This document shows, piece after piece, positions 27,021 through 36,594 of a stretch of DNA of 46,609 bases. Numbering within the stretch: position 1 is the stretch's first letter; each line of letters opens with the position of its first letter. The translations under genes were made by a program, and so were the position numbers. The notes under the pieces are model-generated. The model had not been told where the DNA came from. It did not search any database and saw nothing but the letters and a program-made list of their open reading frames with translations. Source of the DNA: Serratia sp. M24T3 (GTDB taxonomy: Bacteria > Pseudomonadota > Gammaproteobacteria > Enterobacterales > Enterobacteriaceae); assembly GCF_000257645.1 (NCBI RefSeq), contig NZ_AJHJ01000039.1:1-46609 (forward strand), written 5' to 3'.

Positions 27021-27548
27021 TTGAGCATCAACGAAGTTATTCAATACGTTACGGAGTTTGTACGCCAACATCAGACCTGGGCTGCACCGATCGCGTTTTT
27101 CCTCGCTTTTGGCGAGTCGCTGGCTTTCCTCTCTTTATTACTTCCAGCCACGGTGATCCTGCTGGGTGTAGGGGCATTGATTGGTGAAACGGGCATCCCT
27201 TTCTGGCCAATATTTGCCGGAGCTGCAGCCGGGGCATTTTTTGGCGACTGGCTGTCATATTGGATCGGTTCCCACTATCGCGACAGCGTGCCGCATATTT
27301 GGCCATTCAAAAAACATCCGCAAATGCTGGTACGTGGTCACGCATTTTTTGAACGCTGGGGGATGCCTGGTGCCTTTATTGGTCGCTTCTTTGGCCCATT
27401 ACGTGCTGTTGTTCCGCTGGTGGCAGGAATTTGCGGAATGCCGCAACGCTACTTCCAGCTGGCAAACTTTACTTCGGCGCTGGTCTGGGGCTTTGGTATT
27501 TTGGCTCCGGGGGCGTTTGGCATTAAATGGCTTAGCCAATGGTTTTAA
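27021..27548 (+). CDS. DedA family membrane protein
   Basis: This is a 175-residue DedA/SNARE-associated protein with several hydrophobic segments. The family motifs are present: the acidic FGESLAFLSLLLPAT (E[F/S]xxxxxPG-like) and the GRFFGPLRAVVPLVAG [F/Y]xRxxPxxR-like segment with conserved Arg. The family contributes to membrane homeostasis and undecaprenyl-phosphate/lipid flipping. The start is TTG at 27021, ten bases after AGAGGCGG. No in-frame ATG or GTG gives the complete first motif. It begins 85 bases after the phosphatase gene. Confidence 0.85.
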   Translation: MSINEVIQYVTEFVRQHQTWAAPIAFFLAFGESLAFLSLLLPATVILLGVGALIGETGIPFWPIFAGAAAGAFFGDWLSYWIGSHYRDSVPHIWPFKKHPQMLVRGHAFFERWGMPGAFIGRFFGPLRAVVPLVAGICGMPQRYFQLANFTSALVWGFGILAPGAFGIKWLSQWF

Positions 27549-27697
27549 TTAAATAGTAAATCCGCAGTAAAAGGCTATTGGGACCCGTTTTCTGGAAGAC
27601 GTCTCGCAAAGTTTTGGCTGGCGATTTAAAAGCATCTGGACATCCATACAGTATGCATTTACCTTGACCCTCAAGAGACTTACACAGGGGAAAATCG

Positions 27698-29290
27698 GTG
27701 GATATCAGCATCATTTACGCGGTGGGTGCAGGTTTGATCGGCCTTTTACTGGGCTGGCTAATTGCCAGTATGCGCCAGCAGCAGGTGCAGGCAGACAGCG
27801 ATACCCGCTATAAATTGCTTGAGCAGGCACAGGCACAACTAGCGAACGAGAAAGTTGCGTCGCAAAGTGATCTACTGCAGGCCAGGCAACAGCAACGTGA
27901 AAGCGAGCTGGAGCTGCGGACCTTGCACAGCGCTCAGGCGGCCAGTGCCGAAAAACTGCAGCTGCTGGCACATTGGCAAAACGAGTGTGAGCAGCTTAAT
28001 CAGGAGCTGCGGGCCCAGCGTGAGGTTAACAGCGCGCAAGAGGCTGAACTGCGTGAAGTTGTGACTCGACTCGATGAAACAAGAATGGCCGCCGAAGAGA
28101 AACAGCGACTATTGATCAACAGTGAGCAGCGTCTGAATAGCCAGTTTGAAAATCTCGCCAACCGTATTTTTGAACAAACAGGCCGTCGTGCCGACGAACA
28201 AAACAAGCAAAGTCTCGACAAACTGCTGCTGCCACTGCGTGAGCAGCTCGACGGCTTTCGTCGTCAGGTGCAGGATAGCTTCGGTCAGGAAGCCCGCGAG
28301 CGACATACTCTGACCCACGAGATCCGCAGTCTTCAACAGTTAAATGCCCAAATGGCCCGCGAGGCGCTAAATCTAACCAAGGCGCTAAAGGGTGACAATA
28401 AAACCCAAGGCAACTGGGGCGAAGTGGTGCTGAGCCGGGTGCTCGAGGCTTCTGGCCTGCGCGAAGGGTATGAGTATCAAACACAGGTAAGTGTGCAGAC
28501 TGAAAATAATAGTCGCATGCAGCCAGACGTAGTCGTGCGATTACCACAAAATAAGGACGTGGTAATTGATGCCAAGATGTCGCTGGTGGCATACGAGCGC
28601 TATTTCAACAGCGAGGACGATCTCGAACGTGAAGCGGCGCTAAACGAGCACATCACCTCTGTACGCGGACATATTCGCTTGCTGGGGCGCAAGGATTACC
28701 AACAGTTACCCGGCTTGCGAAGCCTCGATTATGTGCTGATGTTCATTCCCGTCGAACCCGCTTTTTTAGTCGCTATCGATCGCGAGCCTGAACTTATCAG
28801 CGAAGCGTTGAATCATAATATTATGCTGGTTAGCCCGACGACCTTACTCGTTGCTCTGCGTACTATCAGCAATCTGTGGCGCTATGAGCATCAGAGCCAG
28901 AACGCCAAACGCATTGCCGATCGCGCGGCACGGCTGTATGACAAACTCAGATTGTTCGTTGATGACATGCAGTCGATGGGGCAAAGTCTTGATAAGGCGC
29001 AGGCAAGTTATCGCCTTGCAATGAACAAACTTGCCCAAGGCCGTGGTAATCTTATCGGCCAGGTTGAAGGCTTTAGAGCATTGGGCGTTGAAGTAAAACG
29101 GCCTATTAGTCCGGCGCTTGCCGAGCAGGCTAGCGTGGAAGACGACCCAGATTATCAGCCCTCTTTAGATGACACAGAGGCTGAGAGTCAATTACGGGAG
29201 AGGGCGCATCTGTCGACCGAAACGGCCGCTTCAGACGATGAAGAGAGTCAGTCCGCTGACGCCGAGGCCGCTTCCTCAAAACATTTTTAA
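27698..29290 (+). CDS. rmuC: DNA recombination protein RmuC
   Basis: RmuC limits recombination at inverted repeats. The 530-residue protein has an N-terminal membrane anchor (IIYAVGAGLIGLLLGWLIAS, about 4-23), a long coiled coil (about 25-230) and a PD-(D/E)XK-like nuclease core containing DVVVRLPQNKDVVIDAKM. It is about 55 residues longer than E. coli RmuC (475), largely through an acidic, Ser/Glu-rich C-terminal tail (from about residue 480). The start is GTG at 27698, with AGGGGA upstream. Confidence 0.95.
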   Translation: MDISIIYAVGAGLIGLLLGWLIASMRQQQVQADSDTRYKLLEQAQAQLANEKVASQSDLLQARQQQRESELELRTLHSAQAASAEKLQLLAHWQNECEQLNQELRAQREVNSAQEAELREVVTRLDETRMAAEEKQRLLINSEQRLNSQFENLANRIFEQTGRRADEQNKQSLDKLLLPLREQLDGFRRQVQDSFGQEARERHTLTHEIRSLQQLNAQMAREALNLTKALKGDNKTQGNWGEVVLSRVLEASGLREGYEYQTQVSVQTENNSRMQPDVVVRLPQNKDVVIDAKMSLVAYERYFNSEDDLEREAALNEHITSVRGHIRLLGRKDYQQLPGLRSLDYVLMFIPVEPAFLVAIDREPELISEALNHNIMLVSPTTLLVALRTISNLWRYEHQSQNAKRIADRAARLYDKLRLFVDDMQSMGQSLDKAQASYRLAMNKLAQGRGNLIGQVEGFRALGVEVKRPISPALAEQASVEDDPDYQPSLDDTEAESQLRERAHLSTETAASDDEESQSADAEAASSKHF

Positions 29291-29427
29291 TTTTTTTGCT
29301 CAGAGAGTGAACGATAATTCCGTACCTTGATCACCGCGTGCGGCGAGAATCGCATCGGTGATGGGGCTTTCCCCGGGGTTCTGGTACACTTTGCACCAGG
29401 CGATATACTGAATAAGCAGGCAGAAAC

Positions 29428-30201
29428 ATGGAAAAGCAGACGCAGGAAAATGTAGATTCACCAGAAACTACACACTTTGGATTTCGTACCGTAGCCAAAA
29501 ACAACAAAGCAGAGATGGTAGCTGAAGTCTTTCACTCTGTGGCCGCGAAATATGACCTGATGAATGATCTGATGTCATTCGGTATTCATCGTATCTGGAA
29601 GCGTTATGCTATCGACTGTAGCGGCGTGCGCCGTGGGCAGCGCGTTTTAGATCTCGCAGGGGGTACTGGTGATTTGACCGCCAAGTTCTCTCGTCTGGTC
29701 GGTGAGCAGGGCGAGGTCGTGCTGGCCGACATTAATGATTCAATGCTGAAAATGGGCCGCGAAAAGCTGCGCAACAACGGCATCGTGGGTAATGTCAGCT
29801 ACGTTCAGGCCAACGCCGAAGCACTGCCTTTCCCGGATAACTATTTTGACTGCATCACCATTTCTTTCGGCTTGCGTAACGTGACCGAAAAAGAAAAAGC
29901 GCTGCGCTCGATGTTCCGCGTGCTCAAGCCAGGCGGCCGACTGTTGGTGCTGGAATTCTCCAAGCCGCTGATCGCTCCGTTGAGCAAAGCCTACGACACT
30001 TATTCATTCCACATTTTGCCAAGAATTGGCGAGTTGGTGGCGCAGGATGCCGAAAGTTATCGCTATCTGGCAGAATCTATTCGTATGCATCCAGATCAGG
30101 AAACCCTCAAGGGTATGATGTCTGATGCAGGCTTTGAGAACGTGACTTATAACAACCTCACTGGTGGCATCGTTGCGCTGCATCGGGGTTTCAAGTTCTG
30201 A
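29428..30201 (+). CDS. ubiE: Ubiquinone/menaquinone C-methyltransferase UbiE
   Basis: UbiE methylates the ring carbon of demethylmenaquinone and of the 2-polyprenyl-6-methoxybenzoquinol intermediate, using SAM. The 257 residues (251 in E. coli) carry [12 protein letters not shown] (SAM motif I, about 72-83), the family signature [18 protein letters not shown], and [14 protein letters not shown]. It is the first of the ubiE-ubiJ-ubiB-tatABC-tatD run. Confidence 0.97.
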   Translation: MEKQTQENVDSPETTHFGFRTVAKNNKAEMVAEVFHSVAAKYDLMNDLMSFGIHRIWKRYAIDCSGVRRGQRVLDLAGGTGDLTAKFSRLVGEQGEVVLADINDSMLKMGREKLRNNGIVGNVSYVQANAEALPFPDNYFDCITISFGLRNVTEKEKALRSMFRVLKPGGRLLVLEFSKPLIAPLSKAYDTYSFHILPRIGELVAQDAESYRYLAESIRMHPDQETLKGMMSDAGFENVTYNNLTGGIVALHRGFKF

Positions 30202-30202
30202 T

Positions 30203-30823
30203 ATGGAAATGCCGATGTTGTTGACTCCGTTATTGACCGCTGCCATTGAAACTGCCCTTAATCAGTTGCTGTTTAAGGATCGCAGTATGAAAGCCGCAAG
30301 GCTTCGTCTGGCTGGCAAAGTCTTGCGTATCGAGTTACAGGAACTGAGTTCACCGCTGACGCTAATCTTCAGTGAGCAAAAAATTGATGTATTGGGGCAG
30401 TGGGACGGCAGTGCAGATTGCACGGTTATTACTCGTCTCTCTACGCTGCGAAAACTACGTGACCGCCAACAGCTTGCTCCGCTTATTCGCAGCGGCGAGC
30501 TGAATGTCGAAGGTGACATTCAGGTTGTGCAACAATTCTCTGCATTGATGGATATGTCCGAGTGGGAGCCTGCCGAGTTGCTGGCACCTTACATCGGCGA
30601 TATCGCCGCGCAGGGTATCAGCCAGGCCGTCGCGGGTGGTTTTCGTTTCCTGACCGCAGGCGTGAAAAAACATCAGGGCCAGATTGCACAGGCTCTTACC
30701 GAAGAGTGGAAACTTGCGCCGGGCGCGCTTGAGGCCGCCTGGTTTAATGATGAAGTTTCTGCCGTCGAGCGTCAGGCCAACGCGCTGGAAGCGCGCTTGA
30801 ACAAACTACTGGGAGGGAATTAA
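30203..30823 (+). CDS. ubiJ: Ubiquinone biosynthesis accessory factor UbiJ
   Basis: UbiJ is a lipid-binding SCP2-domain protein of the soluble Ubi complex, presenting the hydrophobic quinone intermediates to the hydroxylases and methyltransferases. The 206 residues show the SCP2-like core ([33 protein letters not shown]) and a C-terminal coiled segment. ATGs at 30203, 30209 and 30215 are all possible. The second aligns best with the E. coli N-terminus, and all lie just after the ubiE stop. In E. coli the 3' part of this gene also yields the EsrE small RNA; I cannot tell if that is kept here. Confidence 0.93.
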   Translation: MEMPMLLTPLLTAAIETALNQLLFKDRSMKAARLRLAGKVLRIELQELSSPLTLIFSEQKIDVLGQWDGSADCTVITRLSTLRKLRDRQQLAPLIRSGELNVEGDIQVVQQFSALMDMSEWEPAELLAPYIGDIAAQGISQAVAGGFRFLTAGVKKHQGQIAQALTEEWKLAPGALEAAWFNDEVSAVERQANALEARLNKLLGGN

Positions 30824-32463
30824 TGACTCCAGGTGAAATGCGTCGCCTGTATCTGATCATTCGGGTATTTCTAACTTATGGCCTCGATGAACTGATCCCC
30901 AAGATTAAACTGACGCTGCCTTTGAGACTCGGGCGCTATCTGTTCTTCTGGATCCCGTTCCGCCACAAAGACCAACAGCTTGGCACGCGTCTGCGTCTGG
31001 CCCTGGAGGAACTCGGGCCGGTATGGATCAAGTTTGGTCAGATGCTGTCAACCCGCCGCGACCTCTTTCCCCCACATGTTGCCGATCAACTTGCTTTGTT
31101 GCAGGATCACGTAGCGCCTTTCGATGGCGCGCTGGCACGCAAGCATATCGAGCTCGCGCTGGGCGGACCGATTGAAACCTGGTTTGATGATTTCGATCAA
31201 AATGCGCTGGCATCCGCTTCTATAGCTCAGGTACATACTGCCGTCCTGAAAGAGAATGGCAAGAAGGTCGTACTCAAGGTTATTCGCCCTGACATCATGC
31301 CAATCATCAAGGCGGATACTCGTCTGATGGCACGTCTGGCCGGATGGGTTTCTAAATTGCTGCCTGATGGCCGTCGTCTGCGCCCGCGTGAGGTGGTCAG
31401 AGAATACGAAAAAACGCTGCTGGACGAGCTGAATCTGCTGCGCGAAGCGGCTAACTCTATCCAACTGCGCAGAAATTTCGAGAATGACCCGGTGCTGTAT
31501 GTTCCCGAAGTCTATTCTGATTACTGCCGCGAGCGTTTGCTGGTCATGGAGCGTATTTACGGTATCCCGATTTCAGACGTGGCTGCGCTTGAAAAGCAGG
31601 GTACCAATATGAAGATATTGGCCGAGCGCGGTGTTCAGGTGTTTTTCACTCAGGTATTCCGCGACAGCTTTTTCCATGCGGATATGCATCCAGGCAATAT
31701 TTTTGTTAGCTATGAAACACCTGAAGATCCTTGCTACATAGCCATAGATTGCGGCATAGTTGGATCATTAAACAAAGCTGATAAACGTTATCTAGCCGAG
31801 AACTTTATTGCATTCTTCAACCGCGATTATCGTAAAGTTGCAGAGCTGCATGTTGATTCTGGTTGGGTTCCGCGTGATACCAACGTCGAAGAGTTCGAGT
31901 TCGCTATCCGTACCGTGTGTGAGCCGATTTTCGAAAAGCCGCTGGCAGAAATTTCCTTCGGTAATGTGTTATTAAATCTGTTTAATACCGCCAGACGTTT
32001 CAACATGCAGGTTCAACCACAGCTGGTTTTGCTGCAAAAAACCCTGCTCTATGTTGAAGGCCTTGGCAGGCAGCTTTATCCACAGCTAGATCTCTGGACC
32101 ACGGCCAAGCCGTTCCTGGAAAGCTGGATAAAAGATCAAATTGGTTTACCGGCCATGGTGCGTGCCTTTAAAGATCGGGCGCCATTCTGGATTGAGAAAC
32201 TCCCTGAGCTTCCTGAACTGGTATACGACAGCTTAAAACAGCAGCAGCTGATGCAGCACAATATTGAAAAGCTTACGCAGCGTATTGAAACGCAATCGGT
32301 GCGTGAAGTTCAATCCCAATATCTTTTAGGTATTGGCGCAGTGTTGTTGATTAGTGGTGCAGTTTTAATGGTGGGTAAAGTTGAAGTTTATCCCGCCTGG
32401 CTTATTGCTGCCGGAGTGGTCTCCTGGATTTTCGGATGGAAACGAACCAGTAAGACCGAGTAA
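30823..32463 (+). CDS. ubiB: Ubiquinone biosynthesis regulatory protein kinase/ATPase UbiB
   Basis: UbiB is an ADCK/COQ8-type atypical kinase required for ubiquinone synthesis. The 546 residues (546 in E. coli) show the family KxGQ motif ([14 protein letters not shown], about 69-82), the catalytic-loop [10 protein letters not shown] (about 286-295) and the DCG metal-binding motif in AIDCGIVG. Two C-terminal membrane helices end the protein. Its ATG overlaps the ubiJ stop (TAATG). Confidence 0.97.
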   Translation: MTPGEMRRLYLIIRVFLTYGLDELIPKIKLTLPLRLGRYLFFWIPFRHKDQQLGTRLRLALEELGPVWIKFGQMLSTRRDLFPPHVADQLALLQDHVAPFDGALARKHIELALGGPIETWFDDFDQNALASASIAQVHTAVLKENGKKVVLKVIRPDIMPIIKADTRLMARLAGWVSKLLPDGRRLRPREVVREYEKTLLDELNLLREAANSIQLRRNFENDPVLYVPEVYSDYCRERLLVMERIYGIPISDVAALEKQGTNMKILAERGVQVFFTQVFRDSFFHADMHPGNIFVSYETPEDPCYIAIDCGIVGSLNKADKRYLAENFIAFFNRDYRKVAELHVDSGWVPRDTNVEEFEFAIRTVCEPIFEKPLAEISFGNVLLNLFNTARRFNMQVQPQLVLLQKTLLYVEGLGRQLYPQLDLWTTAKPFLESWIKDQIGLPAMVRAFKDRAPFWIEKLPELPELVYDSLKQQQLMQHNIEKLTQRIETQSVREVQSQYLLGIGAVLLISGAVLMVGKVEVYPAWLIAAGVVSWIFGWKRTSKTE

Positions 32464-32539
32464 GCCATAAAATCTATAATTGATGTTATGCGTCGTCTCT
32501 GCGACAACTGTTAATTCTTATTAAATTGAGGTGAATACC

Positions 32540-32809
32540 ATGGGTGCATTTAGTCTTACGCACTGGCTGGTCATAGCGGTAATCGTGGTGCTGCTGTTTG
32601 GTACCAAAAAACTGCGTGGCCTCGGTAGCGATCTTGGCGCATCTATCAAGGGCTTTAAAAAAGCCATGAATGATGACGATGCGGCCAAGGCACGTAAAGA
32701 AAATGAAACAACCGGGTCTGATGCAGATTTTTCGGCCAAGTCAATTGATGCCACTAAGCCGGAAGTGAAAGCAGAAGAAACTAAGAGTCAAAACAAAGAG
32801 CAGGTATAA
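32540..32809 (+). CDS. tatA: Twin-arginine translocase subunit TatA
   Basis: TatA oligomerises to form the pathway for folded Tat substrates. The 89-residue protein (89 in E. coli) has an N-terminal membrane helix ([20 protein letters not shown]), an amphipathic helix with the conserved Gly-Phe hinge region ([13 protein letters not shown]) and an acidic charged tail. The ATG at 32540 follows GAGGTG. The in-frame GTG at 32531 lies within this ribosome site and is rejected. Confidence 0.97.
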   Translation: MGAFSLTHWLVIAVIVVLLFGTKKLRGLGSDLGASIKGFKKAMNDDDAAKARKENETTGSDADFSAKSIDATKPEVKAEETKSQNKEQV

Positions 32810-32812
32810 GCC

Positions 32813-33499
32813 GTGTTTGACATTGGGTTTAGTGAATTATTACTGGTGTTCGTTATTGGTTTGGTTGTCCTTGGACCAGAACGCTTACCTGTTGCGGTAA
32901 GAACTGTTGCAGGCTGGATCCGCACTTTGAGATCGATGGCTGCATCGGTGCAAAACGAGCTGAATCAAGAGTTCAAACTGCAAGAGTTGCAGGATAGCCT
33001 GAAGAAAGCTGAAGAAGCCGGATTGAAGAATTTATCTCCTGAAATCAAAGCATCCATTGATGATTTGAAAGAGGCGGCATCTTCTATGAAGCGCTCTATT
33101 CATGAGAATCTCAGCCCGGCCGACCAGGCAATAGCCGATGCTACTGAAGGAAACACCATTCATAATCCTGTGCTCAGGGATGCAGAAGCGCATCATGATG
33201 AAGGTATTTCTCCGGCATCTGCCGAACATGTAGCGGAATCACCGGCGGTAAGCCCGACTGCAGAACATGCAGCTTCGCCGGCTATGGCACCTTCGGCGGA
33301 ACATACAGCGCAATCGACTGTTATCCCAGCGATGGAGCCTACTGTTACGCCGGTTGCTCAGCCGATGGCCAAGCCAGCGTCAGAACCTGCTGCTCAACCA
33401 AACGTTGCGTCTGCACCTGCCTCAAGGCCTGCGCCAGTGGTCGAAAACCAATCGGCGGTAAAACCTGCTCCTTCTTCACAAACAACGGGTGAACGCTAA
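32813..33499 (+). CDS. tatB: Twin-arginine translocase subunit TatB
   Basis: TatB forms the substrate receptor with TatC. The 228-residue protein begins at GTG with [20 protein letters not shown] and the conserved GPERLP hinge, then has amphipathic helices to about residue 105. From about residue 118 there is a long Ala/Pro/Glu/Val-rich, low-complexity tail of imperfect AEHxAxSPA units. E. coli TatB is 171 residues; the extra length lies in this variable tail. It is 3 bases from the tatA stop. Confidence 0.95.
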   Translation: MFDIGFSELLLVFVIGLVVLGPERLPVAVRTVAGWIRTLRSMAASVQNELNQEFKLQELQDSLKKAEEAGLKNLSPEIKASIDDLKEAASSMKRSIHENLSPADQAIADATEGNTIHNPVLRDAEAHHDEGISPASAEHVAESPAVSPTAEHAASPAMAPSAEHTAQSTVIPAMEPTVTPVAQPMAKPASEPAAQPNVASAPASRPAPVVENQSAVKPAPSSQTTGER

Positions 33500-33501
33500 A
33501 C

Positions 33502-34269
33502 ATGGCTGTTGACGATACACAACCGCTTATCAGCCATCTGATAGAACTGCGTAAGCGCCTGATGAACTCCATTATTTGTGTGATTGTGGTGTTTTTGGCT
33601 CTTGTTTACTTTGCCAATGATATTTACGACCTGGTTTCTGCTCCTCTAATCAAAGTCATGCCTGCGGGCGCGAGCATGATTGCAACGGATGTAGCTTCGC
33701 CGTTCTTCACGCCTATCAAACTGACCATGATTGTTTCGGTGTTTGTGTCTGCACCTTTCATCCTGTATCAGGTATGGGGTTTTGTCGCGCCAGCGCTGTA
33801 CAAGCATGAACGCCGTCTGATGATGCCATTGCTGTTCTCAAGCTCGGCGCTGTTTTATCTCGGCATGGCTTTCGCGTATTTTCTGGTGTTTCCACTGGCG
33901 TTCGCGTTCTTTGCGAAAACAGCACCGGCAGGCGTAGAGATTGCTACCGACATCAATAAATACCTCGATTTTGTCATGACTATCTTCATGGCCTTCGGAG
34001 TGTCTTTTGAAGTGCCGATTGCGATTATCCTGCTGTGTTGGACCGGGGTCACTACCCCAGCCGACTTACGCAAGAAACGACCTTATGTTTTGGTCGGTGC
34101 TTTCGTTGTGGCGATGCTGCTGACTCCTCCGGACGTATTCTCGCAAACACTGTTGGCGATCCCGATGTACATCCTGTTTGAGATTGGTGTGTTCTGTGCC
34201 CGTTATTATGTCGGCAAAGGACGCAACGCAAACGCAGAGGATTCGGATACGGATTCCGATGAGCCGTAA
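33502..34269 (+). CDS. tatC: Twin-arginine translocase subunit TatC
   Basis: TatC recognises the twin-arginine signal peptide. The 255 residues (258 in E. coli) hold six membrane segments. The N-terminal signal-binding loop is [15 protein letters not shown] with the conserved Glu, and [10 protein letters not shown] is also typical. The C-terminus is short and acidic. It starts 2 bases after the tatB stop. Confidence 0.97.
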   Translation: MAVDDTQPLISHLIELRKRLMNSIICVIVVFLALVYFANDIYDLVSAPLIKVMPAGASMIATDVASPFFTPIKLTMIVSVFVSAPFILYQVWGFVAPALYKHERRLMMPLLFSSSALFYLGMAFAYFLVFPLAFAFFAKTAPAGVEIATDINKYLDFVMTIFMAFGVSFEVPIAIILLCWTGVTTPADLRKKRPYVLVGAFVVAMLLTPPDVFSQTLLAIPMYILFEIGVFCARYYVGKGRNANAEDSDTDSDEP

Positions 34270-34289
34270 GCGATAAGATTTAAATTTTA

Positions 34290-34319
34290 AAACCGCCCTG
34301 TTGGGCGGTTTCTGTTTTG
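34290..34319 (+). terminator. tatABC terminator
   Basis: AAACCGCCC (34290-34298), loop TGTT, and GGGCGGTTT (34303-34311) form a perfect 9-bp stem, followed by TCTGTTTTG. It lies between tatC and tatD, so tatD expression depends on read-through or its own promoter. Confidence 0.88.
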
Positions 34320-34329
34320 AGAGAGCGCT

Positions 34330-35115
34330 ATGTTTGAGATCGGCCTGAATTTAACCAGTAACCAATTTGACAAAGATCGCGCTGCGGTGGTTGAACGCGC
34401 AAGACAAGCAGGGTTGACCGGTATGTTGATTACCGGTACTTCGCTGGAAGAGAGTCAACAGGCTCAGGCGTTGGCGGCCGAATACGCTGATTTCTGCTGG
34501 TCGACAGCGGGTGTGCATCCACACCGGGCAAGCAGTTGGAATGCAGAAGTCGAGCAGGTGATACGGACTCTGGCCGCCGCGCCTGAGGTTGTTGCCATTG
34601 GTGAGTGTGGGCTGGATTTCAATCGTAACTTTTCTACGCCAGCCGAGCAGGAACTCGCTTTTACCGCTCAGCTGAGTCTGGCAGTCGAGCTGGATTTGCC
34701 GGTATTTCTGCACTGTCGCGATGCTCATCCCCGTTTTGCAGAGCTGCTTGAACCCTGGCTGCCACGCTTGCCCGGCGCAGTAGTACACTGCTTTACTGGT
34801 AGCCAGCAAGAGTTGGAACACTACCTTTCTCTCGGGCTTTCAATAGGTATAACCGGCTGGGTATGCGATGAACGTCGCGGGCTGGAGCTGCGTGAGATGC
34901 TGCCGTTAATTCCTGCTGAACGATTGCTATTGGAAACCGACGCGCCTTATCTGTTGCCCAGAGATATGGAAAACAAGCCGAAAAATCGTCGAAACGAACC
35001 TGGTTTCCTGCCACATATTGTCAGGCAAGTTGCCTTGTGGCGTGGCAAAGATGAAGACTCGGAATGGCTGGCAAGAGTAACCGACGAAAATGCCCGCCGG
35101 TTATTCAGGCTATAG
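34330..35115 (+). CDS. tatD: 3'-5' ssDNA/RNA exonuclease TatD
   Basis: TatD is a metal-dependent nuclease linked with DNA repair under oxidative stress; it is not part of the Tat machinery. The 261 residues (260 in E. coli) show [39 protein letters not shown] and [13 protein letters not shown], the TatD-family metal-binding and catalytic motifs. The N-terminal motif is NLT rather than the HxH of most family members. The same replacement is present in E. coli TatD, so it is not a defect. Confidence 0.96.
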   Translation: MFEIGLNLTSNQFDKDRAAVVERARQAGLTGMLITGTSLEESQQAQALAAEYADFCWSTAGVHPHRASSWNAEVEQVIRTLAAAPEVVAIGECGLDFNRNFSTPAEQELAFTAQLSLAVELDLPVFLHCRDAHPRFAELLEPWLPRLPGAVVHCFTGSQQELEHYLSLGLSIGITGWVCDERRGLELREMLPLIPAERLLLETDAPYLLPRDMENKPKNRRNEPGFLPHIVRQVALWRGKDEDSEWLARVTDENARRLFRL

Positions 35116-35127
35116 GGAAAGAGTAAC

Positions 35128-35616
35128 TCAGATTTTTTGGAACTCGGTGTTACAGATGCTTTGTTTCACCTGTTTGTTAAGTAGATTAAGCAACAGATGG
35201 GAGCGGCGTTCGCCGTCGGGTTCAGTATAAATAGCTTGTAACCCCTCAAATACGCCTTCAATAATCAGCACCTGGTCTCCCTCATGCGGTGTCTCGGGAT
35301 CGCGGACACCGGTTGGCGGTTGATGTATTATCTGCTCGATAACATCCGAGTTTACCCTGGCAAGCTGGTGTCCAAAACGGACAAAGTGGCTAACACCGCG
35401 GGTGGCACTGATAGTCGTGGTATGAATTTTTTCAGGGTCAAATGCAATAAACATATAATTTGGAAACAGAGGTTCATCTGCCATGGTCCGGCGGCCACGC
35501 ACCATTTTTTCCAACTTGATCGTCGGTACTAAACATTGAACGTTTTGACGCTCGAGATGTTCCTGGGCGCGAACATGTTGACCTCGTTTGCAATACAGTA
35601 AGTACCAGCTTTCCAT
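35128..35616 (-). CDS. rfaH: Transcription antitermination factor RfaH
   Basis: RfaH is a NusG paralogue recruited at ops sites to raise expression of long surface-polysaccharide and similar operons. The 162 residues (162 in E. coli) show the NGN domain ([30 protein letters not shown]) and the KOW-like C-terminus that switches between helical and barrel folds. It is convergent with tatD with a 12-base gap and no separate terminator. Confidence 0.96.
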   Translation of the reverse strand: MESWYLLYCKRGQHVRAQEHLERQNVQCLVPTIKLEKMVRGRRTMADEPLFPNYMFIAFDPEKIHTTTISATRGVSHFVRFGHQLARVNSDVIEQIIHQPPTGVRDPETPHEGDQVLIIEGVFEGLQAIYTEPDGERRSHLLLNLLNKQVKQSICNTEFQKI

Positions 35617-35743
35617 TTTTCGTTTTTCCTCGTGACTAACACGTTGAGAATAACAAAAGCTTTAAGGGATAAATAGCCGTTGTAAGGTCCCTCACCACCA
35701 GTGATGTTAACATTCAGATTAATAGATATCTTCGGAGAAAAAT

Positions 35744-36469
35744 ATGGAGTTGTTCCTACTTAGCAACGGTAAGCTTTCAAGCGACAGCCAACCTTTGGGC
35801 TATGCCCATGAGCAGATCAAGGCGACGTTTAAGGCGCGAAACATTACTTCGGCGGTTTTAATCCCCTATGCATTGCTGCGCAGCGACTACGACGCAAAGG
35901 CTTTGGAGCTAGAGCAGGCGTTGGGTATCAAGGTGGGCAGTATCCATCATGCGGGCGTTCCTTCTGAAGCCATCGAGCAGGCTCAGTGTATTCTGGTCAG
36001 CGGTGGCAACACCTGGATGCTGAATCAGATGCTGCATGAAAAAGGTCTGATTATTCCTGTTCAACGCGCTGTGCGTGAACGTGAAGTGACTTATATCGGC
36101 TGGAGTGCGGGCTGTAATGTAGCGACGCCAAGTATTCGAACAACTAATGATATGCCAGTGCGTAACTCGGTGGTGCTGCCTGCTTTAGGGCTGTTCCCGG
36201 TACAAATCAATCCACATTATATTGACGCGCATATCAGTGGTCACATGGGTGAAACCCGCGATGAACGCATTGCAGAATTTTGTGCGGTTAATCCGAGCGA
36301 GTCTGTAGTAGCGCTGCGTGAAGGCAGCATGTTGCATGTATCAGGTAACGATCTACGCTATTACAGCGCCAGAAATGAAGGCTTTAAAGTGTTCCGCCAT
36401 GGCCATGAGACGCAGGAATATCAGGACACACAAGCTCTTGCCAGTCTTGTTCCGTTCAACTGCTGCTAA
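35744..36469 (+). CDS. pepE: Dipeptidase E (alpha-aspartyl dipeptidase)
   Basis: PepE is a cytosolic serine peptidase of family S51 that cleaves N-terminal Asp from dipeptides. The 241 residues (229 in E. coli) show the nucleophile elbow GWSAGCNVA (Ser about 125), SGGNTWMLN, and INPHYIDAH with the catalytic His. It lies between rfaH and ubiD. In E. coli pepE is elsewhere on the chromosome, so it is an addition here relative to that order. Confidence 0.92.
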   Translation: MELFLLSNGKLSSDSQPLGYAHEQIKATFKARNITSAVLIPYALLRSDYDAKALELEQALGIKVGSIHHAGVPSEAIEQAQCILVSGGNTWMLNQMLHEKGLIIPVQRAVREREVTYIGWSAGCNVATPSIRTTNDMPVRNSVVLPALGLFPVQINPHYIDAHISGHMGETRDERIAEFCAVNPSESVVALREGSMLHVSGNDLRYYSARNEGFKVFRHGHETQEYQDTQALASLVPFNCC

Positions 36470-36594
36470 TGATTGAAAAGTCTGTTGGTCGCTGATTTTT
36501 GGTTCAATAAAATTGAAAAAAGCAGCCATGGCGTCCGACAGGCTTTATACTGCCTCCTAAATTCGGTAACAAAACTTATAATGACGTGCCTCGT

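Noticed and set aside
34330-34400. Loss of the HxH metal motif at the TatD N-terminus
   Set aside because: The same NLT replacement occurs in functional E. coli TatD, so it is a feature of this subfamily and not decay.
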